This document shows, in pieces, positions 34,264-43,111 of a DNA stretch of 64,000 nucleotides. The DNA comes from Haloarcula pellucida. GTDB taxonomy: Archaea > Halobacteriota > Halobacteria > Halobacteriales > Haloarculaceae. The stretch's first letter is position 1; every line of letters begins with the position of its first letter. The notes beneath the pieces were generated by a model. The model saw nothing but the letters and a program-made list of their open reading frames with translations, was not told where the DNA came from and made no database searches. The stretch lies in NCBI RefSeq assembly GCF_014647235.1, contig NZ_BMOU01000004.1, forward strand, positions 124,379 through 188,378, read 5' to 3'. Both the position numbers and the translations under genes were made by a program.

Positions 34264-34932
34264 TCAGGCCACCCTCACGCTCACGGCGACGCCTTCGCCC
34301 AGCGGTAACAACCCCGTCTCGAAGTCCGGGTCGTCCCGCACCCGTTCGAGATAGGTCGCGATGCCGCGACTCGTCGCGTTGGCGTCCACGTCCTCGCCGG
34401 CGAGGAGCGCTCGAACCGCCTCGAAGTCCAGCGTTCCGGCCTCGACGACGTTGTCGGCGGCGACGACGCCGCCGACCGGCACCTTCTCTCGGACGGCCGC
34501 GAACGCCTCGGCGTACCGGTCATTCTCGTTGTCTATCAGCACCACGTCGAAGGGGCCGTCGTACGTCTCGACCACCTCGATGGCGTCGCCGTGTTCGAAC
34601 GACGCCCGGTCGGCGTAGCCCCCGCGTGCGAGGAACTCCCGGGCCTCGTCGAGTTCGTCGGCGTCGATCTCCGTCAGCACGATGTCGCCGTCGGCGGGGA
34701 TCGCCGGGGCCATCCAGTACGCCGAGTAGCCAAAGCCAGAGCCGAACTCGAAGACGCGGTCGGCGTCGGTCATGCGGGCGAGCATCCTGAGCCACCCCCC
34801 GACGGCGGGCCCGACCGTCGGAAACCCCTCGCGGTCGGCCTTTTTATCCATCTCGGCGATGACCTCGTCTCGGTCGGGGGCCAGCGTTCGGGCGAACTGT
34901 TCGGTCACGTCCGGCAGCGGCGTCTCGTCCAT
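34264..34932 (-). CDS. O-methyltransferase, COMT-like
   Basis: The 222-residue class I SAM-dependent methyltransferase shows motif I VFEFGSGFGYSAYWMA, then IVLTEIDADELDEARE, motif II FDVVLIDNEND, and GGVVAADNVVEAG. These match the catechol O-methyltransferase-like family (AdoMet_MTase 24) of archaea and bacteria. The substrate is unknown. The ATG at 34932 (MDETPLPDVTEQF) has a normal N-terminus; the longer frame upstream reads into the mscS region. It lies 38 bp after mscS on the same strand. Confidence 0.87.
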   Translation of the reverse strand: MDETPLPDVTEQFARTLAPDRDEVIAEMDKKADREGFPTVGPAVGGWLRMLARMTDADRVFEFGSGFGYSAYWMAPAIPADGDIVLTEIDADELDEAREFLARGGYADRASFEHGDAIEVVETYDGPFDVVLIDNENDRYAEAFAAVREKVPVGGVVAADNVVEAGTLDFEAVRALLAGEDVDANATSRGIATYLERVRDDPDFETGLLPLGEGVAVSVRVA

Positions 34933-34970
34933 AGGGAAGCGTCCGACCGGGTAGAGGGTAAAGTCTCGCC

Positions 34971-35921
34971 TCACCGGTTCCGACTGACGGGGAACTTCAC
35001 CCGGTCGGGGTGTTCGTTGAACGCCGCGAGGATGCGCCGGTACAGTTCGTTCTTCACTCGCTGTCCCCGTCGCGGGTGGGCCAGATACCGCAGGCGGAAC
35101 TCCACCCACGACTCCTCTTGCACGACGTTGACCGTCGGCCGGTCCTGCACCTCCAGTTCCACCGGTGTCTCGTCGAGGCGCTCCCGATACCGGCCGATTC
35201 GGGCGGCCATCTCGTCGCCCAAATAGTCGTCCGCGACGCTCCGCATCGTCTCGGTGGCGAACTCGAAGTCCGTCTCGTAGGCCACCTGCACCGCGAGTTC
35301 GTTCCAGACGAACGGGAACTCCTCCTGTGTGAAGTTCTTGACGTGCGAGGAGAGGACGACGCTGTTCGGGAGCGTGATGGTCCGTCCGGACGGCTGGTTC
35401 GAGGAGACGAGGTCCCCGTTTATCTCCCACAGCGTCGTCACGAGGAAGGAGACCTCGACCACGTCGCCCTTCGAGTCCTCGATGGCGACGCGGTCACCGA
35501 CCTGATACGGCCGCTTGACCATGATGTACAGCCACCCGATGAGCGAGAACAGGGGTTGCTGGAGCGCGAAGGTGACCGCGAACCCGACGATACCCAGCGA
35601 GAACAGGAGTCCGACCCACTGCTCGGTGGCGACCCCGAGCGCGGCCAGCGTCCCGGCCGCGCCGAATCCCAACCGGAAGAGGTTCTTCGCGTCGTGCCGG
35701 CGGCGCTTGTCCGCCGTCCGACGGTCGTAGACACTCAGCAGGATGCGGTAACAGCCGTACGTGGCGAACCCGACGGCCGCGAGCGAGAGGAGTTTGACGA
35801 CGAGGAAAGCGACTGCGATGCCCTGAACGCTCCCTTCGACACCGACTCGCCGGACGAGTGCGACGCCGCCGGCACAGACGACGGCCATCGCGAGCGACAG
35901 ATACCCGACTGGACGACTCAC
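34971..35921 (-). CDS. mscS: small-conductance mechanosensitive channel
   Basis: MscS opens under membrane tension to release solutes on hypo-osmotic shock, a central need in haloarchaea. The protein has several membrane helices ahead of the pore helix region (LFSLGIVGFAVTFALQQPLFSLIGW), then the beta domain PYQVGDRVAIEDSKGDVVEV with VTTLWEINGDLV and TITLPNSVVLSSHV, and the C-terminal alpha/beta cage. I choose the GTG at 35921 (316 residues). The ATG at 35993 adds 24 non-hydrophobic residues and would abut the ptsH start with no room for a promoter. Confidence 0.88.
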   Translation of the reverse strand: MSRPVGYLSLAMAVVCAGGVALVRRVGVEGSVQGIAVAFLVVKLLSLAAVGFATYGCYRILLSVYDRRTADKRRRHDAKNLFRLGFGAAGTLAALGVATEQWVGLLFSLGIVGFAVTFALQQPLFSLIGWLYIMVKRPYQVGDRVAIEDSKGDVVEVSFLVTTLWEINGDLVSSNQPSGRTITLPNSVVLSSHVKNFTQEEFPFVWNELAVQVAYETDFEFATETMRSVADDYLGDEMAARIGRYRERLDETPVELEVQDRPTVNVVQEESWVEFRLRYLAHPRRGQRVKNELYRRILAAFNEHPDRVKFPVSRNR

Positions 35922-36001
35922 ACCAGTGCCCGACGGGAGGGGAGGACTAAACGGTTCGGTGGCGCCAACACGGTAATAGTTCACGCACACCATTGGGGCG
36001 T

Positions 36002-36289
36002 ATGGAGCGCACCGTCGACGTCGTCCCGGAGGCCGGACTGCACGCCCGCCCGGCCTCGAAGTTCGTCCAGACCGTCAACCAGTACGACGCCACCGTCACC
36101 GTCGGCCGGGCCGACGACGGCGAGGACGGCATGGTGGACGCGAGCAGTATGCTCGCAGTCACCGGCCTCAACGTCGAACACGGCGAATCCGTCCGCATCG
36201 TCGCCGAGGGCGAGGACGCGAGCGACGCGCTCGACGCCCTCGAAACGGTGCTGACGACGCCAGTCGACGAAGGGGGCGAGGCCTCGTGA
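36002..36289 (+). CDS. ptsH: HPr phosphocarrier protein
   Basis: The 95-residue HPr accepts phosphate from EI on His14 in GLHARPASKF and passes it to a downstream EIIA-type protein. The fold elements are in the normal order, with the second helix SMLAVTGLNVEHGESV. It is very acidic, as expected. The stop TGA overlaps the GTG start of ptsI (GTGA), so the two are coupled. The DhaM/L/K genes lie convergent immediately after ptsI. Confidence 0.93.
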   Translation: MERTVDVVPEAGLHARPASKFVQTVNQYDATVTVGRADDGEDGMVDASSMLAVTGLNVEHGESVRIVAEGEDASDALDALETVLTTPVDEGGEAS

Positions 36290-37977
36290 GGGCGCTCACC
36301 GGTGTCGGCAGTACGCCGCTGTCGGGCGTCGGGACCGCCCGCTGGTACCGACCGACGGCGCTCGAACTCCCGGCGCGACCGGACCCCGCGTCCGTCGACA
36401 GGGAGGCAGAACGCGAGCGCTTCGAACGCGCACAGCGCGACGCCCGCGAGGCCATCCGGGCCGCCCGCGACCGGACCGCAGAGTCCGTCGGCGAGGACGA
36501 GGCCGCCGTCTTCGAGGCCCACGAGCAGTTCCTCGACGACCCGCAACTGGTCGACGCTATCGAGGAGTCTATCGACGATGGAAGCCCCGCCGAACACGCC
36601 GTCTCCGACGCCTACGCGGACGCCATCGCGCAGTTCGAGGGGATGGAGGGACGGATGGCCGAACGCGCCGACGACCTGCGGGACGTCCGTGACCGCCTCC
36701 TGCGGGCACTGCTCGACGTCGCGGCCGTCGACCTCGGGTCGCTCCCCCAGGGGACGGTCCTGCTGGCCGACCGACTCACCCCCAGCGACACCGCGGCACT
36801 GGACCCCGACGCGGTGGCCGGCATCGCGACGGTGACCGGCGGGCGCACCTCCCACGCAGCCATCATCGCCCGGTCGCTGGCGATTCCGGCCGTCGTCGGC
36901 GTCGGTGACGGCCTCGACGACGTCACCGAGGGTGCGACCGTGCTGGTCGACGGCGAGGCGGGGGAGGTCGTCGTCGACCCGAACGAGGAGCGGCGAGCGG
37001 CCGCTTCGGACGTCGACGAACCGGTCGTCGCTGCTCGCGTCTCGACGGCCGACGGCCGCGGTATCGAGGTGGCCGCAAACGTCGGTCGGCCGGCAGAACT
37101 CGACCCCGCCGCCGAGCGTGGGGCCGACGGCATCGGTCTGTACCGCACCGAGTTCCTCTTTCTGGACCGCGACGCACCCCCCGACGAGGACGAGCAGTTC
37201 GAGGCCATCACGGCCGCCCTGCAAGCGTTCCCCGACGAACGCGTCGTCGTCCGGACGCTGGACGTAGGTGGTGACAAGCAGGTCCCGTATCTTGACCTCC
37301 CGGCGGAACCCAATCCGTTCCTCGGACGGCGCGGCGTCCGCCTCTCGCTGAGCGACCACGCCGACCTCTTCGAGACGCAGTTACGAGCGCTCCTCAGAGC
37401 GGCGGCGACCGACGCGGGCGACGGCCTCGCGGTGATGGTGCCGATGGTGGCCCGCGTCGAGGAAGTCGAGGACGTCCTGAGCCGTATCGAGGCCGTGGCC
37501 GCGACACTCGACACCGAAGGCGTCGACTACGAGATACCCGCCCTCGGAGCCATGGTGGAGACGCCCGCCGCCTCCTACGTGGCCGGGGCGCTGGCCGACA
37601 GACTCGACTTCCTCTCCATCGGGACGAACGACCTCACGCAGTACGTGATGGCCGCCGACCGCGAGAACGACGGCGTCGCGGACCTCCACGACCCGCTTCA
37701 CCCCGCCGTCCTCCGCGCCGTCGACCGGACCGTGACCGCCGCCCACGCGTGCGACGCGTGGGTCGGCATGTGCGGGGAGATGGCCGGCGACCCCGACCTG
37801 ACCGAACTGCTCGTCGGCCTCGGCCTCGACGAACTCTCGATGAGCGCCGTCACCGTCCCGGCGGTCAAACAGCGGGTTCGCGAGACAGACAGCGAGACGG
37901 CGGCGGCCCTCGCGGACGAGATTCTGGCCTGCGAGACGCGGGCGGCGGTGGTGGCCCGACTCGACGGCGTCGAGTGA
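36286..37977 (+). CDS. ptsI: PTS enzyme I (PEP-protein phosphotransferase)
   Basis: Enzyme I takes phosphate from PEP and gives it to HPr. The 563-residue protein has the N-terminal HPr-binding helical domain with the active His190 in GGRTSHAAIIARS. The linker follows, then the PEP-binding TIM barrel, with GLYRTEFLFLDRD, RTLDVGGDKQVPY, PMVARVEEV, FLSIGTNDLTQY and GMCGEMAGD. The start is a GTG overlapping the ptsH stop. There is no sugar-specific EII complex in the window, so the phosphate flow here is probably to DhaM. Confidence 0.95.
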   Translation: MRALTGVGSTPLSGVGTARWYRPTALELPARPDPASVDREAERERFERAQRDAREAIRAARDRTAESVGEDEAAVFEAHEQFLDDPQLVDAIEESIDDGSPAEHAVSDAYADAIAQFEGMEGRMAERADDLRDVRDRLLRALLDVAAVDLGSLPQGTVLLADRLTPSDTAALDPDAVAGIATVTGGRTSHAAIIARSLAIPAVVGVGDGLDDVTEGATVLVDGEAGEVVVDPNEERRAAASDVDEPVVAARVSTADGRGIEVAANVGRPAELDPAAERGADGIGLYRTEFLFLDRDAPPDEDEQFEAITAALQAFPDERVVVRTLDVGGDKQVPYLDLPAEPNPFLGRRGVRLSLSDHADLFETQLRALLRAAATDAGDGLAVMVPMVARVEEVEDVLSRIEAVAATLDTEGVDYEIPALGAMVETPAASYVAGALADRLDFLSIGTNDLTQYVMAADRENDGVADLHDPLHPAVLRAVDRTVTAAHACDAWVGMCGEMAGDPDLTELLVGLGLDELSMSAVTVPAVKQRVRETDSETAAALADEILACETRAAVVARLDGVE

Positions 37978-37986
37978 CCACCCGTC

Positions 37987-38367
37987 TCAGAGTTTGTCCA
38001 CGTCCCGTGCGGCCTCGGCTTGCTCGCGAACCGAGTCCAGCGTCGCCTTCGGACTGGTCGCCGCGACGGCGGCGTTGACCGCCCCCTCCAGTACCGGCGC
38101 GTCGGCGATGACCGCGTCCACGTCGCTCATCTCGATGGCGACGTCGGCGTTCATCACGGCGCTCCCGAGGTCCACGAGGACGACGACGCCCTCGCCGTCG
38201 TCCGCGGCCGCGAGTGCGTCTTCGATGTCGTCGGGGACCGTCCCGAACCCGCCCTGTCCGTCGCCACCGACTGGTTCGATGCGGGTGTCCCCGCCCATCT
38301 CGGCGGCCACCTCGGCGATCCCCTCGGCGGCTTTCCGACTGTGCGAGACGATTACGAGGCCGACCAT
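37987..38367 (-). CDS. dhaM: DhaM phosphotransferase subunit (EIIA-Dha type)
   Basis: The 126-residue protein is the phosphoryl donor of the PEP-dependent dihydroxyacetone kinase. The phosphorylated His is H9 in VSHSRKAAEG. The family sequence GGFGTVPDDIEDAL with DLGSAVMNADVAIE and EGAVNAAVAA follows. It consists of the EIIA domain only, as in Gram-positive bacteria, so separate HPr and EI are needed. These are encoded by ptsH and ptsI, which end 9 bp away. The ATG overlaps the dhaL stop (ATGA). Confidence 0.92.
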   Translation of the reverse strand: MVGLVIVSHSRKAAEGIAEVAAEMGGDTRIEPVGGDGQGGFGTVPDDIEDALAAADDGEGVVVLVDLGSAVMNADVAIEMSDVDAVIADAPVLEGAVNAAVAATSPKATLDSVREQAEAARDVDKL

Positions 38368-39074
38368 CAGTCCTCGGCGGCCTCCTCGCCGTCGGGAATC
38401 GTCGGCGACGTGGCGTCGACGGCGGGCGTCTCGGCCACGTCTACGTGTTCCGTCGCGGCGTCCAACAGTTCCTCCATGATGTACAGCGTGCTGGTCGCGC
38501 CGGGGTCCTGATGGCCCACCGAGCGCCACCCGAGATACGACGCTCGGCCCTTCGAGGCCCGGATGGGGACCGTGAAGTCGACGCCTCGCTCGGCGGCCGC
38601 GACGGCCTTTGCCAGCGCCTCGACCGGCGGCAGGTCGTCCGTCTCGACGGACTTCTTGAAGGTGTGGACGGCCGGTACCAGCGCGTCGACCATCGTCTTG
38701 TCGCCGACTCGCGCGTCGCCGCGGTCCTGCACTTTTTCGAGGTAGGTCTCGGCGAACGCCACCGCGGTGTCGGCGGTGATGCCCCCGTCGAGTTCCTGAC
38801 TGGCGAAGACGAGCGACCCGCCGTAGAGCGGTCCCGACGCGCCGCCCACCTCCGAGAGGAGCGTCTTGCCCGCTGTCTTGACTACCGTCGCCGGGTCGGG
38901 GTCGTCGAGGTCGGCGACTTTCTCGGCGGCGGCGCTCCAGCCGCGGGCCATGTTCCCTCCGTGGTCGGCGTCACCGATGGCCGAGTCGAGGTCGGTGAGA
39001 TAGCTCCGTTCGGCTTCCAACCGCTCCGCGATGGCCTGTACGGCGGCGACGACGGCGGCACCCTCGTCGCTCAT
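38367..39074 (-). CDS. dhaL: dihydroxyacetone kinase, ADP-binding subunit
   Basis: DhaL holds ADP as a bound cofactor, which is phosphorylated in place by DhaM and passes the phosphate to the substrate on DhaK. The 235-residue protein has the Mg2+-binding Asp cluster in DSAIGDADHGGNM, with GGASGPLYGG as the nucleotide loop. DFTVPIRASKGRASYLG is typical of the C-terminal helical part. A C-terminal acidic tail is extra. The ATG lies in the dhaK stop (ATGA), and its own stop overlaps dhaM. Confidence 0.92.
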   Translation of the reverse strand: MSDEGAAVVAAVQAIAERLEAERSYLTDLDSAIGDADHGGNMARGWSAAAEKVADLDDPDPATVVKTAGKTLLSEVGGASGPLYGGSLVFASQELDGGITADTAVAFAETYLEKVQDRGDARVGDKTMVDALVPAVHTFKKSVETDDLPPVEALAKAVAAAERGVDFTVPIRASKGRASYLGWRSVGHQDPGATSTLYIMEELLDAATEHVDVAETPAVDATSPTIPDGEEAAED

Positions 39075-40069
39075 CGGACCGTCAGCGCCGGGGTGTCGGC
39101 CGGCGCTCCGAGCAACTCCTGCAACTCGTCGTCGACGGCACAGACCGTGATGGAACACCCGGCCATGTCCAGCGAGGTCATGTAGTCGCCGACCCACGCG
39201 TCCCACGTCTCCAGTCCGTGGTCGCCGAGCAGTTCCTGCAGTTTCCGATTGACCACGAACAGTTCCATCTGCGGCGTGCCACCCATGCCGTTGACGATAG
39301 TGACGACCTCTTGGCCCTCGTCGAGATCGAGGTCGTCCAGCACTGACTCGGTGAGTTCCTCGGTGATGGCGTCGGCGTCCATGATGTCGGTCCGTTCGAC
39401 GCCCGGTTCGCCGTGGATGCCGATGCCGAGTTCGATTTCGTCCTCGCCGAGGTCGAACGTCGGTTCCCCCTTCTCCGGGGTGACACAGGAGGTCAGGGCC
39501 ATCCCCATCGTGCCGACGTTGTCGACCACCTTCTGGGCGACCCGCTGGACCTCATCGAGGTCCGCTCCTTCGGCGGCCTTCGCGCCCGCCGCCTTGTGGA
39601 CGAGGATAGTGCCGCAGACCCCTCGGCGGCCCGAGGTGTACAGCGAGTCCTCGACGGCCACGTCGTCGTTCACGACGACTTCGGCCACCTCGGTCCCCTC
39701 CATCTCGACCATCTCGCCGGCCGTCTCGAAGTTCATCACGTCGCCCTCGTAGTTCTTCACGACCAGCAGGACGCCCTCGCCGCTGTCGACGGCGGCGACC
39801 ATCTCCTCCAGTTCGTCGGCCGTCGGTGACGTGAACACTTCCCCCGCGGCCGCGCCGTCGAGCATCCCCTCGCCGAGGTAGCCGGCGTGTGTCGGTTCGT
39901 GGCCGCTCCCGCCGCCGCTGACGACGCCGACCTTCCCGCCGACCGGCGCGTCTTCGCGGACCAGTACGTTCGTATCCGACAGCCGACGGACGCGGTCCGG
40001 GTACGCCGCGACCATCCCGTCTAACATCTCGTCGACCACGTCGTCCGGGTCGTTGATGAGCTTCTTCAT
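39071..40069 (-). CDS. dhaK: dihydroxyacetone kinase, substrate-binding subunit
   Basis: DhaK binds dihydroxyacetone covalently through a hemiaminal with a conserved His, here H219 in GIGIHGEPG. The 332-residue protein includes VGVVSGGGSGHEPTHAGY, which forms the substrate pocket, VVKNYEGDVMNFE, and MGMALTSCVTPEKGEP. The ATG at 40069 begins MKKLINDPDD; it is about 28-35 nt from a CTTTAAGG TATA element. Operon order is dhaK-dhaL-dhaM with ATGA overlaps between all genes. The product DHAP enters glycolysis or gluconeogenesis. Confidence 0.94.
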   Translation of the reverse strand: MKKLINDPDDVVDEMLDGMVAAYPDRVRRLSDTNVLVREDAPVGGKVGVVSGGGSGHEPTHAGYLGEGMLDGAAAGEVFTSPTADELEEMVAAVDSGEGVLLVVKNYEGDVMNFETAGEMVEMEGTEVAEVVVNDDVAVEDSLYTSGRRGVCGTILVHKAAGAKAAEGADLDEVQRVAQKVVDNVGTMGMALTSCVTPEKGEPTFDLGEDEIELGIGIHGEPGVERTDIMDADAITEELTESVLDDLDLDEGQEVVTIVNGMGGTPQMELFVVNRKLQELLGDHGLETWDAWVGDYMTSLDMAGCSITVCAVDDELQELLGAPADTPALTVR

Positions 40070-40104
40070 GGTACATGATGACAATCGCCGCACTGGTCCT
40101 TAAA
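40066..40104 (-). promoter_or_regulatory. dhaKLM promoter with 5+3+5 inverted repeat
   Basis: On the minus strand, a CTTTAAGG TATA element lies at about 40097-40104. The start codon region is spanned by TCATG-GTA-CATGA (40066-40078), a perfect inverted repeat that overlaps the dhaK ATG and could be an operator for a glycerol-type regulator. Short symmetric sequences occur by chance, so this is tentative. Confidence 0.4.
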
Positions 40105-40228
40105 GCTGAGCGAGGGGCGTGTCAGGAGTGTGCGAGGGCGTTTTCGCTCGAAAAGCGTGCCTGTCGGTTCGTTCGACGGACTCGGCTGGGTCCCAGCGGC
40201 GAGTCGGACGGCCCAGCGGGGTCGGTGA

Positions 40229-40819
40229 TTAGACGTCCCAGTAGTCGGGTTCGTTGCCCTCGGTCCACTTGATGGAACACCCACGGGACGGCTTCTCGGC
40301 GCTGGTTATCTCGTCGCCGGCCAGCAGCGTCTCGACGTGGGCAGCCATCTCTCGGTCGCTCGGTTCGTCGTCGGGGTTCGGGGCGTCGTCCAGTCGACCG
40401 TGATAGGCCAGTCGGAACGTCCCGCCGTCGTTCCGGAACAGGAAGGGGTCCGGCGTGCAGCGAGCGCCGTACGCCGCCGCGACGGACTGCCTCTCGTCGC
40501 GGAGGTACGCGTCGTAGGCCACGTCGCCGCTCTCGACGAGTGACTGCATCCGTTCGAACGAGTCGTCCGGGTACGCCTCGGCGTCGTTCGGGTTGACGCC
40601 CACGACGGCGAGGTCGTCGTACGCCTCGGCCAGCCGGTTCAGTTCGGGAATCTTCGCCTTCGCGTAGGGACAGTGGTTACACGTGAACACGACGAGCAGC
40701 GCGTCGTAGTCGGCGAAGTCGTCGAGCGCGTACGTCGCCCCGTCGGCACCGGGCAGTTCGAACGTCGGTGCGGCGTCGCCACGTTCGAGCACGTCGGAGT
40801 CGGAGTCGAGCGAAACCAT
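40229..40819 (-). CDS. thioredoxin-fold protein, redoxin family
   Basis: The 196-residue product has the AhpC/TSA-redoxin layout: FELPGADGATYALDDFADYDALLVVFTCNHCPYAKAKIPELN with a CxxC pair (CNHC), then VVGVNPNDAEAYPDDSFERM, and ARCTPDPFLF with a further Cys. These features match the archaeal and bacterial 'thioredoxin family protein' that has CNHC-PY. It may act as a thiol-disulfide reductase or peroxidase. The C-terminus GCSIKW carries another Cys. It stands alone between dhaK and an MFS gene. Confidence 0.86.
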   Translation of the reverse strand: MVSLDSDSDVLERGDAAPTFELPGADGATYALDDFADYDALLVVFTCNHCPYAKAKIPELNRLAEAYDDLAVVGVNPNDAEAYPDDSFERMQSLVESGDVAYDAYLRDERQSVAAAYGARCTPDPFLFRNDGGTFRLAYHGRLDDAPNPDDEPSDREMAAHVETLLAGDEITSAEKPSRGCSIKWTEGNEPDYWDV

Positions 40820-40866
40820 GGTGGGCGACGCTACGTCGTCGTTCGATAAAAGCCCACGGACCCCGC

Positions 40867-42111
40867 TCAGTTCCCCAGTTGGACCGACTCCATCGCTCGT
40901 GACCCACCCACGGCCAGCACGACGGCCGTCAGGCCGATGGCGATGACGCCGATGCCGGCCACGACCCAGAACGCCGCGGCGACCCCGGCGCGTTCGACGA
41001 CGACGGCGAGGACGGGCGGGGCGACGGCCGCGCCGCCCGAGATACCGACGGTGAGCAAGCCGAAGTTCTTGCCCGCAGAGTCCGCCGAGGAGAGGGCGTC
41101 GGCCAGCGACGCTCGGGCGGGCCGACTGCCGTCGACGGTGGCCGAGAGGACGAGGACGAGCGCCAGCGCCCCCAGAACGGGGAGCGTCCCGAGCGCCAGC
41201 AAGCCCGCGACGACTACGAGCGCGGCGTAGCCGCCGACGAGCACCGGCCCCGGCGAGTACCGATCGGTGAGCCATCCGCCGGCGAAGATGAGCACCGCGC
41301 CGGTGACGAGCATCGCGGAGACGGCGAAGTTCGCGGTGGCGTCGGGAATCGGGTAGCCCGAGGAGAGCAGCGTCGCCGTGTACTGTTTGATACCCCACCC
41401 GGCCATCGACGTGACGAACCAGAGGACGGTGAGCGCGACGATGGGCGGCGAGGCGAGGACGGTCCGGAGTTCGCTCCGGACCCGCGTCGCGAGCGAGGCG
41501 TCACGCGACTGCTCGGTGCTCGTCGGATGGGTGATGGTCTCGTCGACGCGCCGGTCGAAGGCGAGCAGACAGGCGGCACCGTAGACGCCGCCGACGACGG
41601 CGATAGCGCCGATGGCGACGCGCCAGTCGACACCGAGCGTGCTCGCCGTCGCGACGACGGCCGGCGGCGCGGCGAAGCCGAGCGCCCCGGTGAAGCCGTG
41701 GACGCTGTAGGCCCGGCCACGGGTGTCTGGCGTCGTCGCCGCCCCGATGAGCGGGTAGTGTGCCGGGTGGTGACCGGCGATACCGATTCCGGTGACGACG
41801 CTCGCGACGAGCAACCAACGGTAGCTCTGGGCGGTGGCGGTGAGCATCGCACCCAGCGCTCCGAACGTCAGTGAGATGGCCAGCACCGAGGTCCGACTCC
41901 GAGAGTCCGACAGCGACCCGAACGGCAACTGGAGCGCCGTGACCACGACGCCGACGGTCCCCAGTGCGATACCCAGTTGGGCGTCGGTCAGCCCGAGGTC
42001 GGCCTTCAGCGGCCCGAAAATCGGCGGCAGCAGCATGAAGTAGGCGTGGTTGACCAGATGCGACCCCCCGACGAGGCCGACGACGAGACGGGACTGGGCG
42101 TCAGAGACCAC
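40867..42111 (-). CDS. MFS transporter
   Basis: From the GTG at 42111 the product has 414 residues and about 12 membrane helices in two halves. The cytoplasmic loop between helices 2 and 3 has GSLSDSRSRTSVL, matching the MFS loop motif. A similar site, GGWLTDRYS, occurs in the second half. The substrate cannot be inferred. An upstream GTG at 42138 is possible and adds nine residues with two Cys. Confidence 0.85.
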   Translation of the reverse strand: MVSDAQSRLVVGLVGGSHLVNHAYFMLLPPIFGPLKADLGLTDAQLGIALGTVGVVVTALQLPFGSLSDSRSRTSVLAISLTFGALGAMLTATAQSYRWLLVASVVTGIGIAGHHPAHYPLIGAATTPDTRGRAYSVHGFTGALGFAAPPAVVATASTLGVDWRVAIGAIAVVGGVYGAACLLAFDRRVDETITHPTSTEQSRDASLATRVRSELRTVLASPPIVALTVLWFVTSMAGWGIKQYTATLLSSGYPIPDATANFAVSAMLVTGAVLIFAGGWLTDRYSPGPVLVGGYAALVVVAGLLALGTLPVLGALALVLVLSATVDGSRPARASLADALSSADSAGKNFGLLTVGISGGAAVAPPVLAVVVERAGVAAAFWVVAGIGVIAIGLTAVVLAVGGSRAMESVQLGN

Positions 42112-42162
42112 GATAGGGCAGGGTGTGCGGCCCGCCACAAAGAACGGTGTGGTTCGGCGGGG

Positions 42163-42495
42163 TCACTCCTCCTCGGCCAATCGAGCCGAAACCGCCTCGT
42201 CGAACGCCGCAGCGGCGCGAAACACGTCCGTCTCCGTCGCGACGCCGAACAGCGCTTCGTCGCCTTCGACCTCGTGTTTCTCCAGGAACCCTATCTCGAC
42301 GAGATGCTCTAACGTGCCATCGAGATACAGCGTCTTCAGGGGGACACCGGCCTCGTCGCTCAGTTCGGTCTTGGTGTACGTCGTCTCGGCGTCGAGACGC
42401 AGGAGCGTGTCGATGACCGCCGGCGCGCCGTCGTACGACGCGACGTTCCCCCACCCCGTCTCGACTGTCTCTTCGTTTGCGGCCTCCTCGAACAT
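42163..42495 (-). CDS. small winged-helix transcription regulator
   Basis: The 110-residue protein contains one winged-helix domain: APAVIDTLLRLDAETTYTKTELSDEAGVPLKTLYLDGTLEHLVEIGFLEKHEVEGDEALFGV, where TELSDEAGV-LKTLYL is the helix-turn-helix. A C-terminal helix completes it. The family is haloarchaeal and resembles ArsR-like regulators. It is divergent from an Lrp-family gene at 42617, with a 121-bp gap. Confidence 0.72.
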   Translation of the reverse strand: MFEEAANEETVETGWGNVASYDGAPAVIDTLLRLDAETTYTKTELSDEAGVPLKTLYLDGTLEHLVEIGFLEKHEVEGDEALFGVATETDVFRAAAAFDEAVSARLAEEE

Positions 42496-42616
42496 CAGCC
42501 GAGTCGTAGGACGCTACCTAGTTAAACCTCGCGTCGGTTTCGGCGACCGACCGGAAGCGTGCCAGTCAGTCTCACCATTGAGCAAGGCTTTTGTTCGGGA
42601 CCGTCCGCCTCTGTGT

Positions 42617-43111
42617 ATGAGCAGTCGCCGCGAGATTCTGAACCTGCTGCGGGAGAACGCCCGCTACACGACGGAGGACCTCGCCCACATGACGGGGTTC
42701 TCCGAGAGCGAGGTCGAGACCATCGTCGAGGAGTTCGAGGAGGCCGGCGTCATCTGTGGGTATCAGGCCGTCGTCGACTGGAGCGCCGTCGACACCGACG
42801 AGGAGCGAGTGCGCGCGACGGTCGAACTCAACGTGGCACTGGACCGCGAGACCAACTACAGCGACATCGCCGACCGCATCGGGAAGTTCCCCGAAGTGAC
42901 CTCGCTGCGCCTCGTCAGCGGTGACTACGACTTCGACCTCGAAGTCGAGGGCGACTCCATGCGGGAGGTGTCGCACTTCATCAGCGACAAGATAGCGCCC
43001 ATCCCCGAGATTACGCAGACGGTCACCCACTACATCATGGAGTCCTACAAGGAACAGGGGATGACCTTCGACGACCACGACGACGACGACAGACTCTCCG
43101 TCTCGCCATGA
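42617..43111 (+). CDS. lrpA1: Lrp/AsnC-family regulator, LrpA1-like
   Basis: The 164-residue protein has an N-terminal helix-turn-helix (ILNLLRENARYTTEDLAHMTGFSESEVETIVEEFEEAGVICGY) and a RAM domain with VRATVELNVALDRETNYSDIADRIGKFPEVTSLRLVSGDYDF. The stop TGA overlaps the ATG of the aminotransferase that follows (ATGA). Halobacterium LrpA1 pairs with and regulates aspB3, and the order here is the same, so orthology is likely. Autoregulation and amino-acid control are expected. Confidence 0.85.
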   Translation: MSSRREILNLLRENARYTTEDLAHMTGFSESEVETIVEEFEEAGVICGYQAVVDWSAVDTDEERVRATVELNVALDRETNYSDIADRIGKFPEVTSLRLVSGDYDFDLEVEGDSMREVSHFISDKIAPIPEITQTVTHYIMESYKEQGMTFDDHDDDDRLSVSP

